This document shows positions 21,379-31,848 of a stretch of DNA of 64,000 bases, piece by piece. This DNA comes from Stratiolaelaps scimitus (lineage: Eukaryota > Arthropoda > Arachnida > Mesostigmata > Laelapidae). The translations under genes were made by a program, and so were the position numbers. The first letter of the stretch is position 1. Each line of letters starts with the position of its first letter. The stretch spans positions 25,661,501-25,725,500 of the forward strand of contig JABWDB010000001.1 of assembly GCA_019614645.1 (NCBI GenBank). Reading direction: 5' to 3'. The notes under the pieces were generated by a model. That model was not told where the DNA came from, searched no databases, and worked only from the letters and a program-made list of their open reading frames with translations.

Positions 21379-23100
21379 TTATTCTCCTGGGGCATTTTCT
21401 GTTGAAAACACGTTCCACACAGCCTGGCAGACCGGCACTTTCGGATGCTCATTTAAAACATTTCGCTCCTCGTTGACGAAGTAATTTACTTTGCCGTCCC
21501 TGAAATTCGTAATCTCTTGTTTGTTGAACTTCGGAACGAGCGACGACGTGCTTGCAAGGTCTCTGATCATTCCAATCGTCCAGAAAATGTAATTCGAATC
21601 AGGGACAGGTAGGTCACCCCCAAGGTAGAGGTACTGGCCGCCTGCACCATGGTAGAACATCAGACCATGATAAGCGCCCAATCCACTTTCGCCCGAGAAT
21701 GTTTCTTTTACCCTGACACGGTCCCAGCGATAAAAGTACACTGGTGTTGAATCGTCTGCGTACTTTTTCGCGAAGTGCATCACTGGACAGACGAAGAGGC
21801 CGTCACCAATGATCTGGGCAGCGTTCGAAACGTACTGGTCGGTTGTGGACGAATCAGCAATACCGTAAAAGTCCATTATTACGCTATCATTTTTTATCGG
21901 TGCATCCTCGGCGCGATGGCCTTTCAGTATCATCCGAGTCCAATTAAGGACCTCTTGTGAGGAATTCAAATTGGGGGGCGGATCGTGCGTTTTGATGGTC
22001 ACGAATAAGCGGCCTTCGTTGGTTGTGTCACCAATTATAAGGGGCACTTTGTGAGCGAACAGTCGTTTATTGATATAGAATTCGGGCTGCCTCTTTAGAT
22101 CGGTGCTATTGTAAGTTGGTCGGAAGGTGTAGGTCTGGCTGACACTCCAGTTCTCTGTTTGTAGTCGGAGTAGACGGGTTGCGCTCAAGCTACGAAGACA
22201 GATGAGTTGTTTATCTCTGGTAGTCGCCTGCTTGCATCCGGTCAACTGGGTGAAGTTCGTCATCCGGCTCCATTGCTGCTTGCTGCTTTCAGCATGGAAA
22301 AAGGTCAACACTCCGGCGTCCATCACCGCTGCATGGAACAGGTTTTGAGCATCACCAGTCAGCAGATGGTACGATATGGAATATGATCCCGCACTAACAC
22401 CGAAGAGCGTAACTCGACAAGGATTGCCACCAAAGTAGGAAATATAGTGATTCACCCATCGTAGAGCTTGCACTTGGTCGTTGTGGCCCATATTTCCATC
22501 CGCCTTGCCACGAAGATCAAAATCAAGAAAGCCGAATATCCCGAGGCGATAGTTGATACTGACGACAACGACATCACCAAAGTAAGCGAGCTGGTTACCT
22601 CTCCAGTCTATCTCGTGGCCGTCTCCAGCTGAATAGCCACCCCCGTATAGAATGAACACCACAGGTTTGTTATCGCCCATTTTCGTACCTTTTCGTCGAA
22701 ATACATTCAGATAAAGGCAATCTTCGCTGAACTTTGATGTCTCGTCTGTGAACATGCCGAATTCAGCCATGCAACCGGGACTCCAACTGGTAGCGTCATA
22801 TACAGAGGTTTCAAAGCTAAAGATATTCGCTTTCTTCATTGGTACCTTAGAGAATCTCCGGTCGCCAATTGGTTTCTCAGCGTAGGGAATCCCGATAAAG
22901 GACTCAACAGCATAGCCATCATTTGTAATTCGCTTTCCGTGAACAGGTTGATTCCCATAAATTGAAGTGTTTTCGTAGCCGCCCCGTATTGTCAGCCCCA
23001 GAAAAGGCACACACGGTATTAACGGTATTTGAACACTGGGTCCCGATATCTGCGCCGAGCAAAAAGCTCCAAGCATACATATGAACGTAGGCACGATCAT
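21379..23100 (-). CDS. Secreted type-B carboxylesterase, proximal copy (oxyanion-hole His to Tyr)
   Basis: A single-exon 573-aa protein of the carboxylesterase/cholinesterase family, full length for the family. An N-terminal signal peptide (MIVPTFICMLGAFCSA) has likely cleavage near residue 16. Seen: SEDCLYLNVF (125-134), ILYGGGYSAG, nucleophile motif GVSAG (S236), acid in NEG (E362) and catalytic His in GAYHG (H478). N-glycosylation sequons include NTS, NFT, NWS, NST, NSS and NWT. Oddity: the conserved HGGG oxyanion-hole motif is YGGG here (residue 152), while the 97%-like twin at 27246-28967 keeps HGGG. The nucleophile elbow is GVSAG rather than the usual GESAG in both. The stop codon TAA overlaps an AATAAA (GAATAAATG) at the 3' end. 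The start is the only Met placed before the signal peptide. Activity may be altered. Confidence 0.93.
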   Translation of the reverse strand: MIVPTFICMLGAFCSAQISGPSVQIPLIPCVPFLGLTIRGGYENTSIYGNQPVHGKRITNDGYAVESFIGIPYAEKPIGDRRFSKVPMKKANIFSFETSVYDATSWSPGCMAEFGMFTDETSKFSEDCLYLNVFRRKGTKMGDNKPVVFILYGGGYSAGDGHEIDWRGNQLAYFGDVVVVSINYRLGIFGFLDFDLRGKADGNMGHNDQVQALRWVNHYISYFGGNPCRVTLFGVSAGSYSISYHLLTGDAQNLFHAAVMDAGVLTFFHAESSKQQWSRMTNFTQLTGCKQATTRDKQLICLRSLSATRLLRLQTENWSVSQTYTFRPTYNSTDLKRQPEFYINKRLFAHKVPLIIGDTTNEGRLFVTIKTHDPPPNLNSSQEVLNWTRMILKGHRAEDAPIKNDSVIMDFYGIADSSTTDQYVSNAAQIIGDGLFVCPVMHFAKKYADDSTPVYFYRWDRVRVKETFSGESGLGAYHGLMFYHGAGGQYLYLGGDLPVPDSNYIFWTIGMIRDLASTSSLVPKFNKQEITNFRDGKVNYFVNEERNVLNEHPKVPVCQAVWNVFSTENAPGE

Positions 23101-23169
23101 TCTGCGAAACAGACTAATGACACGCCGTTAGTTCTTACATATTGCATAATATGTCTGTTGTTACTTTTC

Positions 23170-23180
23170 TTTATATATAT
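23170..23180 (-). promoter_or_regulatory. Candidate TATA box of the proximal esterase
   Basis: ATATATATAAAG-like sequence on the minus strand, about 70 nt upstream of the ATG at 23100. The same element sits at the same distance from the second copy (29036-29047). In this AT-rich DNA a TATA match alone is weak. Confidence 0.35.
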
Positions 23181-23727
23181 TATTCAGCATATGTCATTAT
23201 CCAATGAGATAACACAATTATTGTGCTCGAAAGTTTCCCAAAATCTACTCGACCTACCTAAATCAGAAGTTGTTCGATTTTGAGACCAGAGAGCGTCACA
23301 TATGTGCACGCCAAACAGCTCGACTAACAACCGTCATCAATTAATGTTTAAAATGAACTCATATAAATATAAAACAATAATTTCCTACGATTCCACGGCT
23401 TTCAGCTAGAAAAAGCTGGACGATCTGTACTCACTGAACTCGTGCATGGCTTGATCGGCCAAGTGGCATCTCGTATATGGCTTCAATGATGTATGGAAAG
23501 AAAACTCTACCAGGTCATCGCTCGATAAAGATTGGCGACCGAAAACAGATGTAATAGTAGTGTTTAGAGGCCCAGCTGTGGTATTTATTAGCCTGGCTCT
23601 GTCTAAATGAAAGTTATGTGGCAGACTCGCAGCAAATCCCAGTAGAGATCGTCTGAAAATATCCCTGCTGGCTCAATATTATGCACTCTGCCGATATATA
23701 TATATATATATATACATGGTGGTTCTT

Positions 23728-23880
23728 CGAGAAACAAACCGGGTATGTATTACTAGAAATCTAAACAAAATAGCTATAGACTCTAATCAATAAAATATGC
23801 AAATCAGTAGCTCGTATGGTCTTGTCTCCGCAAAAATATCGTGAATATTTCTATATTATTCGATTCGACGAACTTCATTT
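23728..23880. repeat. Duplicated non-coding segment (pair of 31697-31848)
   Basis: Both copies share ACCGGGTATGTATT, AGAAATCTAAACAAAATA and TTTCTATATTATTCGATTC in order, at roughly 85% identity by eye. They mark the upstream part of each esterase duplication block. Confidence 0.8.
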
Positions 23881-24500
23881 GTAAAAGTGTAACAGTAAAA
23901 ATGTCCCACATAAATGAACCAGAAAAACGAAATAGCCAAAGGGGACATCCACACAAAGTTTGAGAAAACGAAAGATCATTCGATAACACAGAGACCTCGA
24001 GTCTTGCTGGGCTGAATAAACAGGTTAAAAGAAAATGAATTAGGCAGCACGAAGCAGATTGAGATGAAAGATGCAATATGCAAATACTCGATACAGGGGA
24101 AGCAAAGGGAACCACAGACTAGCCCAAATAATATTGTACATACTCAAACTGAATAGCGTCGGGCGACACTTGCCGACTGCGGAGCGCGGATGCTGAACAC
24201 AAGTACAAGGAAAGCAACTGACAATGAAATGGACAATCAGACTTGTAGCATTTATAGAGAGGGAGATGAGATAATTTAGTATATAGCAGACTGAGTTGTG
24301 GAGTGGGAGAATCGAGCGAATGTAGAAATAGAAAAAAACTGCTGTAGATTTCGCAGAACATGAATTTCGCATGGAAAGAAGTGAACCGTAGCAAAAAGGA
24401 GACTAGCAATATGGGACAACCAGAAGGACCAGGGCCATAGAGGCAGTGAATAATACGGAAGCAGGTGTAAATAATGCTAATATTAATGGTCATAAAAGTT

Positions 24501-24546
24501 ATAGCCGCTGCGTAGCAGGTGGTAGACATGGATACGCAGCGGCTAT
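24501..24546. other. Perfect 14-bp inverted repeat (hairpin, 18-nt loop)
   Basis: The left arm ATAGCCGCTGCGTA (24501-24514) and right arm TACGCAGCGGCTAT (24533-24546) are exact reverse complements. The arms are far more GC-rich than the surrounding sequence. Function is unknown; it could be a mobile-element structure or a structured RNA. Confidence 0.8.
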
Positions 24547-24850
24547 CATTTTTATAATGGCTCTGATATAAAAGAGATTCTAGAAAACGAATGGTAAACA
24601 TATATATATATATAATTTTTTTCTTTATTTATTATTGTTGTCTTTTTATTTATTTTTATTCATTATTAGTCGCCGATTAAATCGTTAATCTTTTGTATTC
24701 AATTTAACATGCCCTTAAGCATACCGCATCTAAGCAAAAGTGGCTCACTGAGTCTCGTGAAGCCTCGAAAAATTGATCTTCGAATTTGTTTGTGCAGCGA
24801 CATGCAAAACTGTCCCTGTATCAAGGGATGGTATAATCATATATTCTAAC

Positions 24851-26637
24851 TAATAACAAACACTTTATTCAAAGGTATAATATAATTGCTACAAGTCTCA
24901 CTTATGTGCATTTTCAATTTTTTGCTCCGGTTGCGCACGTTGCGTGCCCGTGTTGTGCGCGTGATAGTCTCCAGGGGAATAAATCATTAACACATTTTTT
25001 CGTGGCTATAAATTTTGGGAGTATATTCCTTCTGGATCTAGTCGTAGTTTCGACAATATCAAATATTTTTTTGCAGCCATCGTCGGTTGTTTCAACATCA
25101 TTTTTTGAAGCAAGACTTTATCTAGGGCTTTAAGACGCTGGACGACATCTACAATATTTACGTTCTCTTTGTCACATTTACATTTATATGCCACTCGTCT
25201 TATAAAATTTTTATACACTTTCGTTAAAAGATCCTGATCTTTCTTGAGACCTACCAGTCCGGCCCAGCATAGGTTATCACAGGTTCGACGTAGGTTCTGA
25301 ACAGTAATACGTATAGGTTTGGATCGGCAATTGTGAACGTGCGCATTATCCAATTGCTTCGCTGACTAGCTTTATGAGTGACGTCTGCAGTATGTTCAGA
25401 GTATTTTAGACTAGTTGATGTGATTATACCTAGACCTCTAATGGCTTTTTGTGATTTAAGTTCTATGCTACCAATGGAGTACTTTTGTTTAGTATTTCCG
25501 TGTCCAAAATGCAGCACGGCGCATTTCTCGATCGAAAGCATGAGATGTAGCTGCCCTGCCCATTCATAAAGATCGTGTAGTGCCTTTTGTAGCACCGATC
25601 TCTGCTGAGGTGTATCTACGGGGGCGTATATTTTAATATCGTCAGCATAGACTTGAACAGATACAGAGGGAGGGAGAGCATATTTAAGAGAGTTTATATA
25701 CATTATATACATTAAGGGTCTCAGAATGGTTCCTTGAGGGCACCCTGATGTGACGCTTGTTTCTTCCGAATACTGTCCATTGACTCGAACTCGAAAGGTT
25801 CTATTTCGAAGGAGATCAGTGATCCAGTCAACTAGAATTTTGCCGACTCCGAAGCGTGGAAGCATAGCAATTAGTTTTGTATGTGTGACTCTTTGGAACG
25901 CCGATTTGAAGTCGAAAAAGATGGCATCAAAACAGCGCGACGCGTTTATTTCGGGGGCCCAATCGAATTGTGTGTCTATCAGCTGGAACACCGTACTGTA
26001 TCCGGGCCTATATGCATATTGGGTTCCACTGATGAGGCCTTGGGCATTGGCATTGTCGTAGATAGCCTTAGATATGATGCTTTCCAGAAGTTTGCATGCT
26101 ATAACTGTTAGCGAAACCGGCCTCTTGTTTCTGGGATCGGTCTTAGAGCCTTTCTTATGTACTGGACATACTATTGCTGAGCGGAAAACATCTGGAATCG
26201 TGGCGCTATCGACTGACTTTCTAAAGACCTAAGAAAGAGGGACACAGACCGATAACCCCAGTTTCTTCATCACGTAGGATGGTATGTCGTCTGGTGTGGA
26301 ACTTAACTTCGACTGTAGTTTTCGTAGGTGACGGTGAATGTTTTCCGCACTTACATCTACGTCGTGAACAGTGAGCCTTAGGGGTCCTTCTGGCAGAGCG
26401 GGTGGTTCTCTGCTTTGACGTTGCTTCAGCTCATCGTTGCCTGGGTACGTTGCTTCCAAATGCCTTTTTAATATCTCCGCCTTTTCTTTGTCGTCAGTGG
26501 TAAAAGTGCCATCGTTGCGCTGTTGTGAGCTGAGAGTATCGTTAATCACGATCCGTCTAAGTACATAGTTATGGATGGCCTTGTTGCTGGGGTTGCGGAG
26601 AATGGCATGTTCTCTTATGATTCGCTCCCGTGCACTA
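24851..26637 (-). mobile_element. 5'-truncated non-LTR retrotransposon (CR1/Jockey-like reverse transcriptase)
   Basis: The minus strand encodes a reverse transcriptase with the core motifs FDFKSAFQRV, SGCPQGTIL, catalytic VYADDIKIY near 25650, and the C-terminal LYVLLFRTYVEPVITYAGP. The endonuclease domain is missing, so it is 5' truncated. The frame has one in-frame stop (26231-26229, SVCVPLS*VFRKSV) and one frameshift near 25255. An AATAAAG lies near the 3' end (about 24865). The equivalent site in the right duplication block (32700-32725) is empty, which fixes the limits to within a few bases. It is not active. Confidence 0.88.
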
Positions 26638-27245
26638 CAATTCAATTTCTAAGGAATCTGTCTTTAACCCATTGTTGGTCCACACATTCTACGTCGGTAT
26701 TTTCAGCCTAATCTATTTAGCCTTACCATCGACCCAAATTAATTGTAAAAATAAACGTAAATTTGGCTCGTGGAATGTAGTAGCATGGAGCACCAGTGGT
26801 GTTGAACAGACGTTTGTACCTCCTAGCCTGTATCTGACGCCAATATTGTCAATTATCGAGAATGTCTTTGAGTAACATATAACAATAGAAATAACAAAGC
26901 CAAATAAATTGTTACGTAGCTGAAATGCAGTTCTTTGTTCGTACCTATTCAGGATGTTTACTTTTCTTTGGTTAGATTCGAGGACTTTAAACACGAAATT
27001 ACTCCGGGCTGATTCGGAATTTCGAAACTCAAGCAAAATGCTTTGATGTATATAGTCTATATATAGTAATCAAAGATAGCATCAAATATACCATGACCGT
27101 CTAGTTGTTACTAACCCTCCCAGCCCTGTATCAAAGGACAGTCGAACAAAATCGCACGGCCATCACTGCTGGGCTATCTAAACCGTACTAACCACACGAC
27201 AGTATAAGGCCACCAATGTCCATCTTTGTTCTATTCGACAAACAT

Positions 27246-28967
27246 TTATTCTCTTGGGGCATTCTGCGATGAAAACACGTTCCACACAGCCTGGCAGACC
27301 GGCACTTTCGGATGCTCATTTAAAACATTTCGCTCCTCGTTGACGAAGTTATTTACTTTGCCGCCTCTGAAATTCGTAATCTCTTGTTTGTTGAACTTCG
27401 GAACGAGCGACGACGTGCTTGCAAGGTCTCTGATCATTCCAATCGTCCAGAAAATGTAATTCGAATCAGGGACAGGTAGGTCGCCCCCAAGGTAGAGGTA
27501 CTGGCCGCCTGCACCATGGTAGAACATCAGACCATGATAAGCGCCCAACCCACTTTCTCCCGGGAACGTTTCTTTTACCCTGATACGGTCCCAGCGATAA
27601 AAGTACACTGGTGTTGAATCGTCTGCGTACTTTTTCGCGAAGTGCATCACTGGACAGACGAAGAGGCCGTCACCAATGATCTGGGCAGCGTTCGAAACGT
27701 ACTGGTCGGTTGTGGACGAATCAGCAATATCGTAAGCGTCCATTATTACGCTATCATTTTTTATCGGTGCATCCTCGGCGTTATGGCCTTTCAGTATCAT
27801 CCGAGTCCAATTAAGGACCTCTTGTGAGGAATTCAAATTGGGGAGCGGATCGTGCGTTTTCGCGGTCAGAAGAAAGAGGCCTTCGTTGGTCGTGTCACCA
27901 ATTATAAGGGGCACTTTGTGAGCGAACAGTCGTTTATTGATATAGAATTCGGGCTGCCTCTTTAGATCGGTGCTATTATAAGTTGGTCGGAAGGTGTAGG
28001 TCTGGCTGACACTCCAGTTCTCTGTTTGTAGTTGGAGTAGACGGGTTGCGCTCAAGCTACGAAGACAGATGAGTTGTTTATCTCTGGTAGTCGCCTGCTT
28101 GCATCCGGTCAACTGGGTGAAGTTCGTCATCCGGCTCCATTGCTGCTTGCTGCTTTCAGCATGGAAAAAGGTCAACACTCCGGCGTCCATCACCGCTGCA
28201 TGGAACAGGTTTTGAGCATCACCAGTCAGCAGATGGTACGATATGGAATATGATCCCGCACTAACACCGAAGAGCGTAACTCGACAAGGATTGCCACCAA
28301 AGTAGGAAATATAGTGATTCACCCATCGTAGAGCTTGCACTTGGTCGTTGTGGCCCATATTTCCATCCGCCTTGCCACGAAGATCAAAATCAAGAAAGCC
28401 GAATATCCCGAGGCGATAGTTGATACTGACGACAACGACATCACCAAAGTAAGCGAGCTGGTTACCTCTCCAGTCTATCTCGTGGCCGTCTCCAGCTGAA
28501 TAGCCACCCCCGTGTAGAATGAACACCACAGGTTTGTTATCGCCCATTTTCGTACCTTTTCGTCGAAATACATTCAGATAAAGGCAATCTTCGCTGAACT
28601 TTGATGTCTCGTCTGTGAACATGCCGAAGTCAGCCATGCAACCGGGACTCCAACTGGTAGCGTCATATACAGAGGTTTCAAAGCTAAAGATATTCGCTTT
28701 CTTCATTGGTACCTTAGAGAATCTCCGGTCGCCAATTGGTTTCTCAGCGTAGGGAATCCCGATAAAGGACTCAACAGCACGGCCATCATTTGGAATTCGC
28801 TCTCCGTGAACAGGTTGATTCCCATAAATTGAAGTGTTTTCGTAGCCGCCCCGTATTGTCAGCCCCAGAAAGGGCACATACGGTATTAACGGTATTTGAA
28901 CACTGGGTCTCGATATCTGCGCCGAGCAAAAAGCTCCAAGCATACATATGAGGGTACTCACGGTCAT
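27246..28967 (-). CDS. Secreted type-B carboxylesterase, distal copy (canonical HGGG)
   Basis: A single-exon 573-aa carboxylesterase nearly identical to the gene at 21379-23100. It has a signal peptide MTVSTLICMLGAFCSA, SEDCLYLNVF (125-134), oxyanion hole HGGG (152-155), GVSAG (S236), NEG (E362) and AYHG (H478). A complete triad with a normal oxyanion hole predicts an active ester hydrolase, secreted or in the secretory pathway. Differences from the other copy cluster near residues 53-63 (HGERIPNDGRAVE) and 363-368 (LFLLTA) and at the C-terminus (SSQNAPRE). The absence of introns and the shared 250-nt 5' flank show that the pair arose by DNA duplication rather than separate retrocopying. The substrate is unknown; detoxification, pheromone or lipid esters are all possible in arthropods. 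Confidence 0.94.
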   Translation of the reverse strand: MTVSTLICMLGAFCSAQISRPSVQIPLIPYVPFLGLTIRGGYENTSIYGNQPVHGERIPNDGRAVESFIGIPYAEKPIGDRRFSKVPMKKANIFSFETSVYDATSWSPGCMADFGMFTDETSKFSEDCLYLNVFRRKGTKMGDNKPVVFILHGGGYSAGDGHEIDWRGNQLAYFGDVVVVSINYRLGIFGFLDFDLRGKADGNMGHNDQVQALRWVNHYISYFGGNPCRVTLFGVSAGSYSISYHLLTGDAQNLFHAAVMDAGVLTFFHAESSKQQWSRMTNFTQLTGCKQATTRDKQLICLRSLSATRLLQLQTENWSVSQTYTFRPTYNSTDLKRQPEFYINKRLFAHKVPLIIGDTTNEGLFLLTAKTHDPLPNLNSSQEVLNWTRMILKGHNAEDAPIKNDSVIMDAYDIADSSTTDQYVSNAAQIIGDGLFVCPVMHFAKKYADDSTPVYFYRWDRIRVKETFPGESGLGAYHGLMFYHGAGGQYLYLGGDLPVPDSNYIFWTIGMIRDLASTSSLVPKFNKQEITNFRGGKVNNFVNEERNVLNEHPKVPVCQAVWNVFSSQNAPRE

Positions 28968-29035
28968 TCTGCGAAACAGACTAATGACACGCCGTTAGTT
29001 CTTACATATTGCATAATATGTCTGTTGTTACTTTT

Positions 29036-29047
29036 CTTTATATATAT
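29036..29047 (-). promoter_or_regulatory. Candidate TATA box of the distal esterase
   Basis: Same sequence and spacing (about 70 nt upstream of the ATG at 28967) as in the proximal gene, within a 5' flank that is almost identical between the copies. Confidence 0.35.
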
Positions 29048-29585
29048 TATTCAGCATATGTCATTATCCAATGAGATAACACAATTATTGTGCTCGAAAG
29101 TTTCCCAAAATCTACTCGACCTACCTAAATCAGAAGTTGTTAGATTTTGAGACCAGAGAGCGTCACATATGTGCACGCCAAACAGCTCGACTAACAACCG
29201 TCATCAATTAATGTTTAAAATGAACTTGATATAAATAATACAACAGGAAATTTATACTCAATAATTTCTTACGATTCCATGGCTTTCAGCCAGAAGAGGC
29301 TGATAGGCAGTAGAATTCAGCCTGGCTTGATTCCATGGACATCCGCCACTGACTCGCGTAGGACATATGCTGAGATGGCACCTTATGTAGGGGTTGTCTA
29401 ATTTATGGAGAGACAGCTCGAGCCGATACCCGCTGGGTAAGGAGTGGCGACAGAAATCTGATGTAATCAAAAAAACACTTTCAGAGGACCAGCTGTGAAA
29501 TACATGTCTGACTCTTCCAGGAAACACGTAGAAGATGGACGACAGAATCAAAACAAATTCAATAATGAATCAGTATGAATAAATT

Positions 29586-29591
29586 CGTTAT

Positions 29592-29644
<53 letters not shown>

Positions 29645-29656
29645 ACATATAAATAT

Positions 29657-29690
<34 letters not shown>

Positions 29691-29712
29691 ATACATATAT
29701 ATATATATTATA

Positions 29713-29745
<33 letters not shown>

Positions 29746-29755
29746 TATATGTATA

Positions 29756-29786
<31 letters not shown>

Positions 29787-29794
29787 TATATGTA

Positions 29795-29825
<31 letters not shown>

Positions 29826-29855
29826 TATATGTATATATATATATATATTATATGA
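29586..29855. repeat. Long TA-rich palindromic minisatellite
   Basis: About 270 bp of alternating TA with regularly spaced ACATATATATATTATATGTA-type units. These are themselves palindromic and repeat roughly every 55-60 bp. The tract can form cruciforms and is a likely assembly or replication trouble spot. Confidence 0.9.
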
Positions 29856-29953
29856 ATCATGTGAATAAATTCTTTGTCGTTTAATATTGTGCACTCTGCC
29901 CACGAGTTCTACATATTATGTCTGGCGATATTTATGACACATGTAGATGTATA

Positions 29954-30370
29954 TTAGGGCATTCCAAACGAATTCTCCGCTCTATCGCGACAGGAACGTG
30001 GCTTCCTTTCGAACACTGAGTGGTTTCGATACGATCAGAAAGATGGACACTGTAGCAAAAAGTGCAAATTCCCCCAAAAATCAACGGGAAATCATCATGT
30101 TTTGGTGTCTCCAAGGACACCCTCCAGCTGAAATCCATCGACAATTAGAGTCTTTGTCGGCTGAAATTGGGATTTCTCAGATGACGTGTCATAGAATTAT
30201 CACCAATATACTGAAGAAGAAGAAAATCAATGCAGAATGGGTTCCCCATATACTGAGTGCTGAGCAGATGAAGATGCGTGTGGAGTGTTCGACGTCTAAT
30301 TTAAGGACTTCTACGCAACAAAGCAGTCGCTTAGAACACACCGTGTCGATAGACGAGACATGGATTTGAT
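29954..30370 (+). mobile_element. Mariner remnant Y, internally deleted
   Basis: The terminal sequence TTAGGGCATTCCAAACGAAT matches the end of the element at 30578. A transposase N-terminus starts at ATG 30043 (FWCLQGHPPAEIHRQLE). It then jumps directly to SLSAEIGISQMTCHRIIT, missing the middle of the DNA-binding region that the copy at 31342-31605 retains. It ends right after SIDETWI, the first catalytic Asp motif. Not functional. Confidence 0.8.
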
Positions 30371-30519
30371 AGAGCGATATATATATATATATGAGATTCT
30401 TATTTATATTTATTGTCGGATTGATATATTTTGTAATAAACTAATAATAAATCCGCTTGTTTAAGTGCATCGATTGTCGTCACATTGTACGGAATTACAT
30501 ATATACAAATATATATATT

Positions 30520-30525
30520 AGGAAT

Positions 30526-30578
<53 letters not shown>
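30520..30578. repeat. (TA)n tract between two mariner ends
   Basis: About 50 bp of almost pure TA, ending exactly at the terminal repeat of the minus-strand mariner copy. TA is the mariner target site. Confidence 0.9.
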
Positions 30579-30581
<3 letters not shown>

Positions 30582-31675
30582 GGCATTTCATTCGAACTGT
30601 CGGCTCTTTAAATGCCAACAACTTTCGAACTAAATGAGTTAGAGAGATCTTTTGGTATGAGTTAGAGGTTCTCTCCAGCTTTATTTACACACCGATTTCA
30701 GCTCTCTGGGAGTTTTGAGATAGCCAAACATTTACTATTCGCATTTCCATTTATAATTTCCTTATCCATTGCTATTGTGAGTAAGTCGGCGTTTGCATAT
30801 GGAACCCCACCTATTTAATGCATGGAAACAACCATAATCACATGGGCTTAAATCAGGAAAATATGGGGGTTGAAGCCATCGCTCAATATTGTTCTTCTCT
30901 ATCCAGGCCGCTTTCAGGGCAATTTCAGCAATGCGGCGAGGTCTTGCATTGTCGTCGAGTAATCACACTCGGTGCTGTCGATCCCGACGCCATTTGTTCA
31001 TCAATCTCTTCAAGAAGTCGAGATATCGGGGTGCATTGACTCTTTCTTTTGCGGCTAATATTTCGTAATGGCAAACGCTCTTGATATCCAGGGCGAGTAT
31101 CATCATCACCTTTCGTCCAAATCTATCTGGCACTGCCACAGACGTTGCCGCTTCACCTTATCGGAGCCACTGTTTTGCATGATCCTTCTCAGTAGGTCTA
31201 TGCAGGCTAACCCATGACTCGCCTATCGACACGGTGTGCTCTAAGCGACTGGTTTGTTGCGCATAAGTCTTCAAATTAGATGTCGAACACTCCACACGCA
31301 TTTTCATCTGCTCGGCACTCAGTGTATGGGGAACCTATTTTTCATTGATTTTCTTCATCTTCAGTGGTGATAATTCTATGACACGTCGCCTGAGGAATCC
31401 CAGTTTCAGCCGACAAAGACTTCATGGACCAAGCTCTAGTTTGCTCAAAAGCTGCCTTGATTCTGTCAGTTCGTTCGTCCCTTGTCGTACCTGATTGCCG
31501 GTCCGCGTCTCGGTGGTTATCGGTGTCCAAATTTCCACTATTAAATCGCTTGCACCAACTTTGCACCGTTCGCAGGCATAAGGCAGAACTGCAGTACGCG
31601 TTCACTAATTGTCGATGGATTTCAGTTGAAGGGTGTCCTTGGAGACACCAAAAATGATGACTTTTTTCAACATGT
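30578..31675 (-). mobile_element. Mariner remnant Z
   Basis: The minus-strand transposase lacks its extreme N-terminus. Present: EIHRQLVNAYCSSALCLRTV and a helix-turn-helix region (31605-31342), VSIGESW at the first catalytic position (Asp changed to Gly) near 31230, WLLDDNARPH near 30960, and PDLSPCDYG near 30855. The terminal sequence TTAGGGCATTTCATTCGAAC is at 30578. The right end is truncated near 31675. Not functional, because the catalytic Asp is lost and there are stops. Confidence 0.82.
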
Positions 31676-31696
31676 TTTTTATAATTATATTTATTT

Positions 31697-31848
31697 ATGC
31701 TCCAACAAACCGGGTATGTATTGCCAGAAATCTAAACAAAATATACATAGACGCTAATCGATGAAATATGCAAACGACTAGCTCGTATACTCTTGTCTTC
31801 GCAGGAAGATCGGAGATGTTTCTATATTATTCGATTCAACGAACTAAA
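31697..31848. repeat. Duplicated non-coding segment (pair of 23728-23880)
   Basis: Right-block partner of the segment at 23728-23880, beginning just past the mariner remnant. Confidence 0.8.

Larger units (their letters stand above)
21118..26780. repeat. Left block of a tandem segmental duplication
   Basis: This block holds an esterase gene plus its upstream DNA and is repeated, in the same order, at about 26810-32870. Matching landmarks are: CTTAGCCTGTACCCGACCCC (21130) with CCTAGCCTGTATCTGACGCC (26821); the esterase genes; ACCGGGTATGTATTACTAGA (23739) with a near match at 31708; TAAGCATACCGCATCTAAGC (24716) with a near match at 32566; and ACATTCTACGTCGGTATTTT (26683) with 32761. Only this block carries the retrotransposon at 24851-26637. 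Confidence 0.8.

Noticed and set aside
24119..24601. 160-codon minus-strand open frame
   Set aside because: Hydrophobic/Ser-rich translation with no domain, in a segment that looks like non-coding or inserted DNA and includes the 24501-24546 hairpin.
29586..30576. CRISPR-like array
   Set aside because: The repeats are simple TA-based palindromes without unique spacers, and the DNA is eukaryotic.
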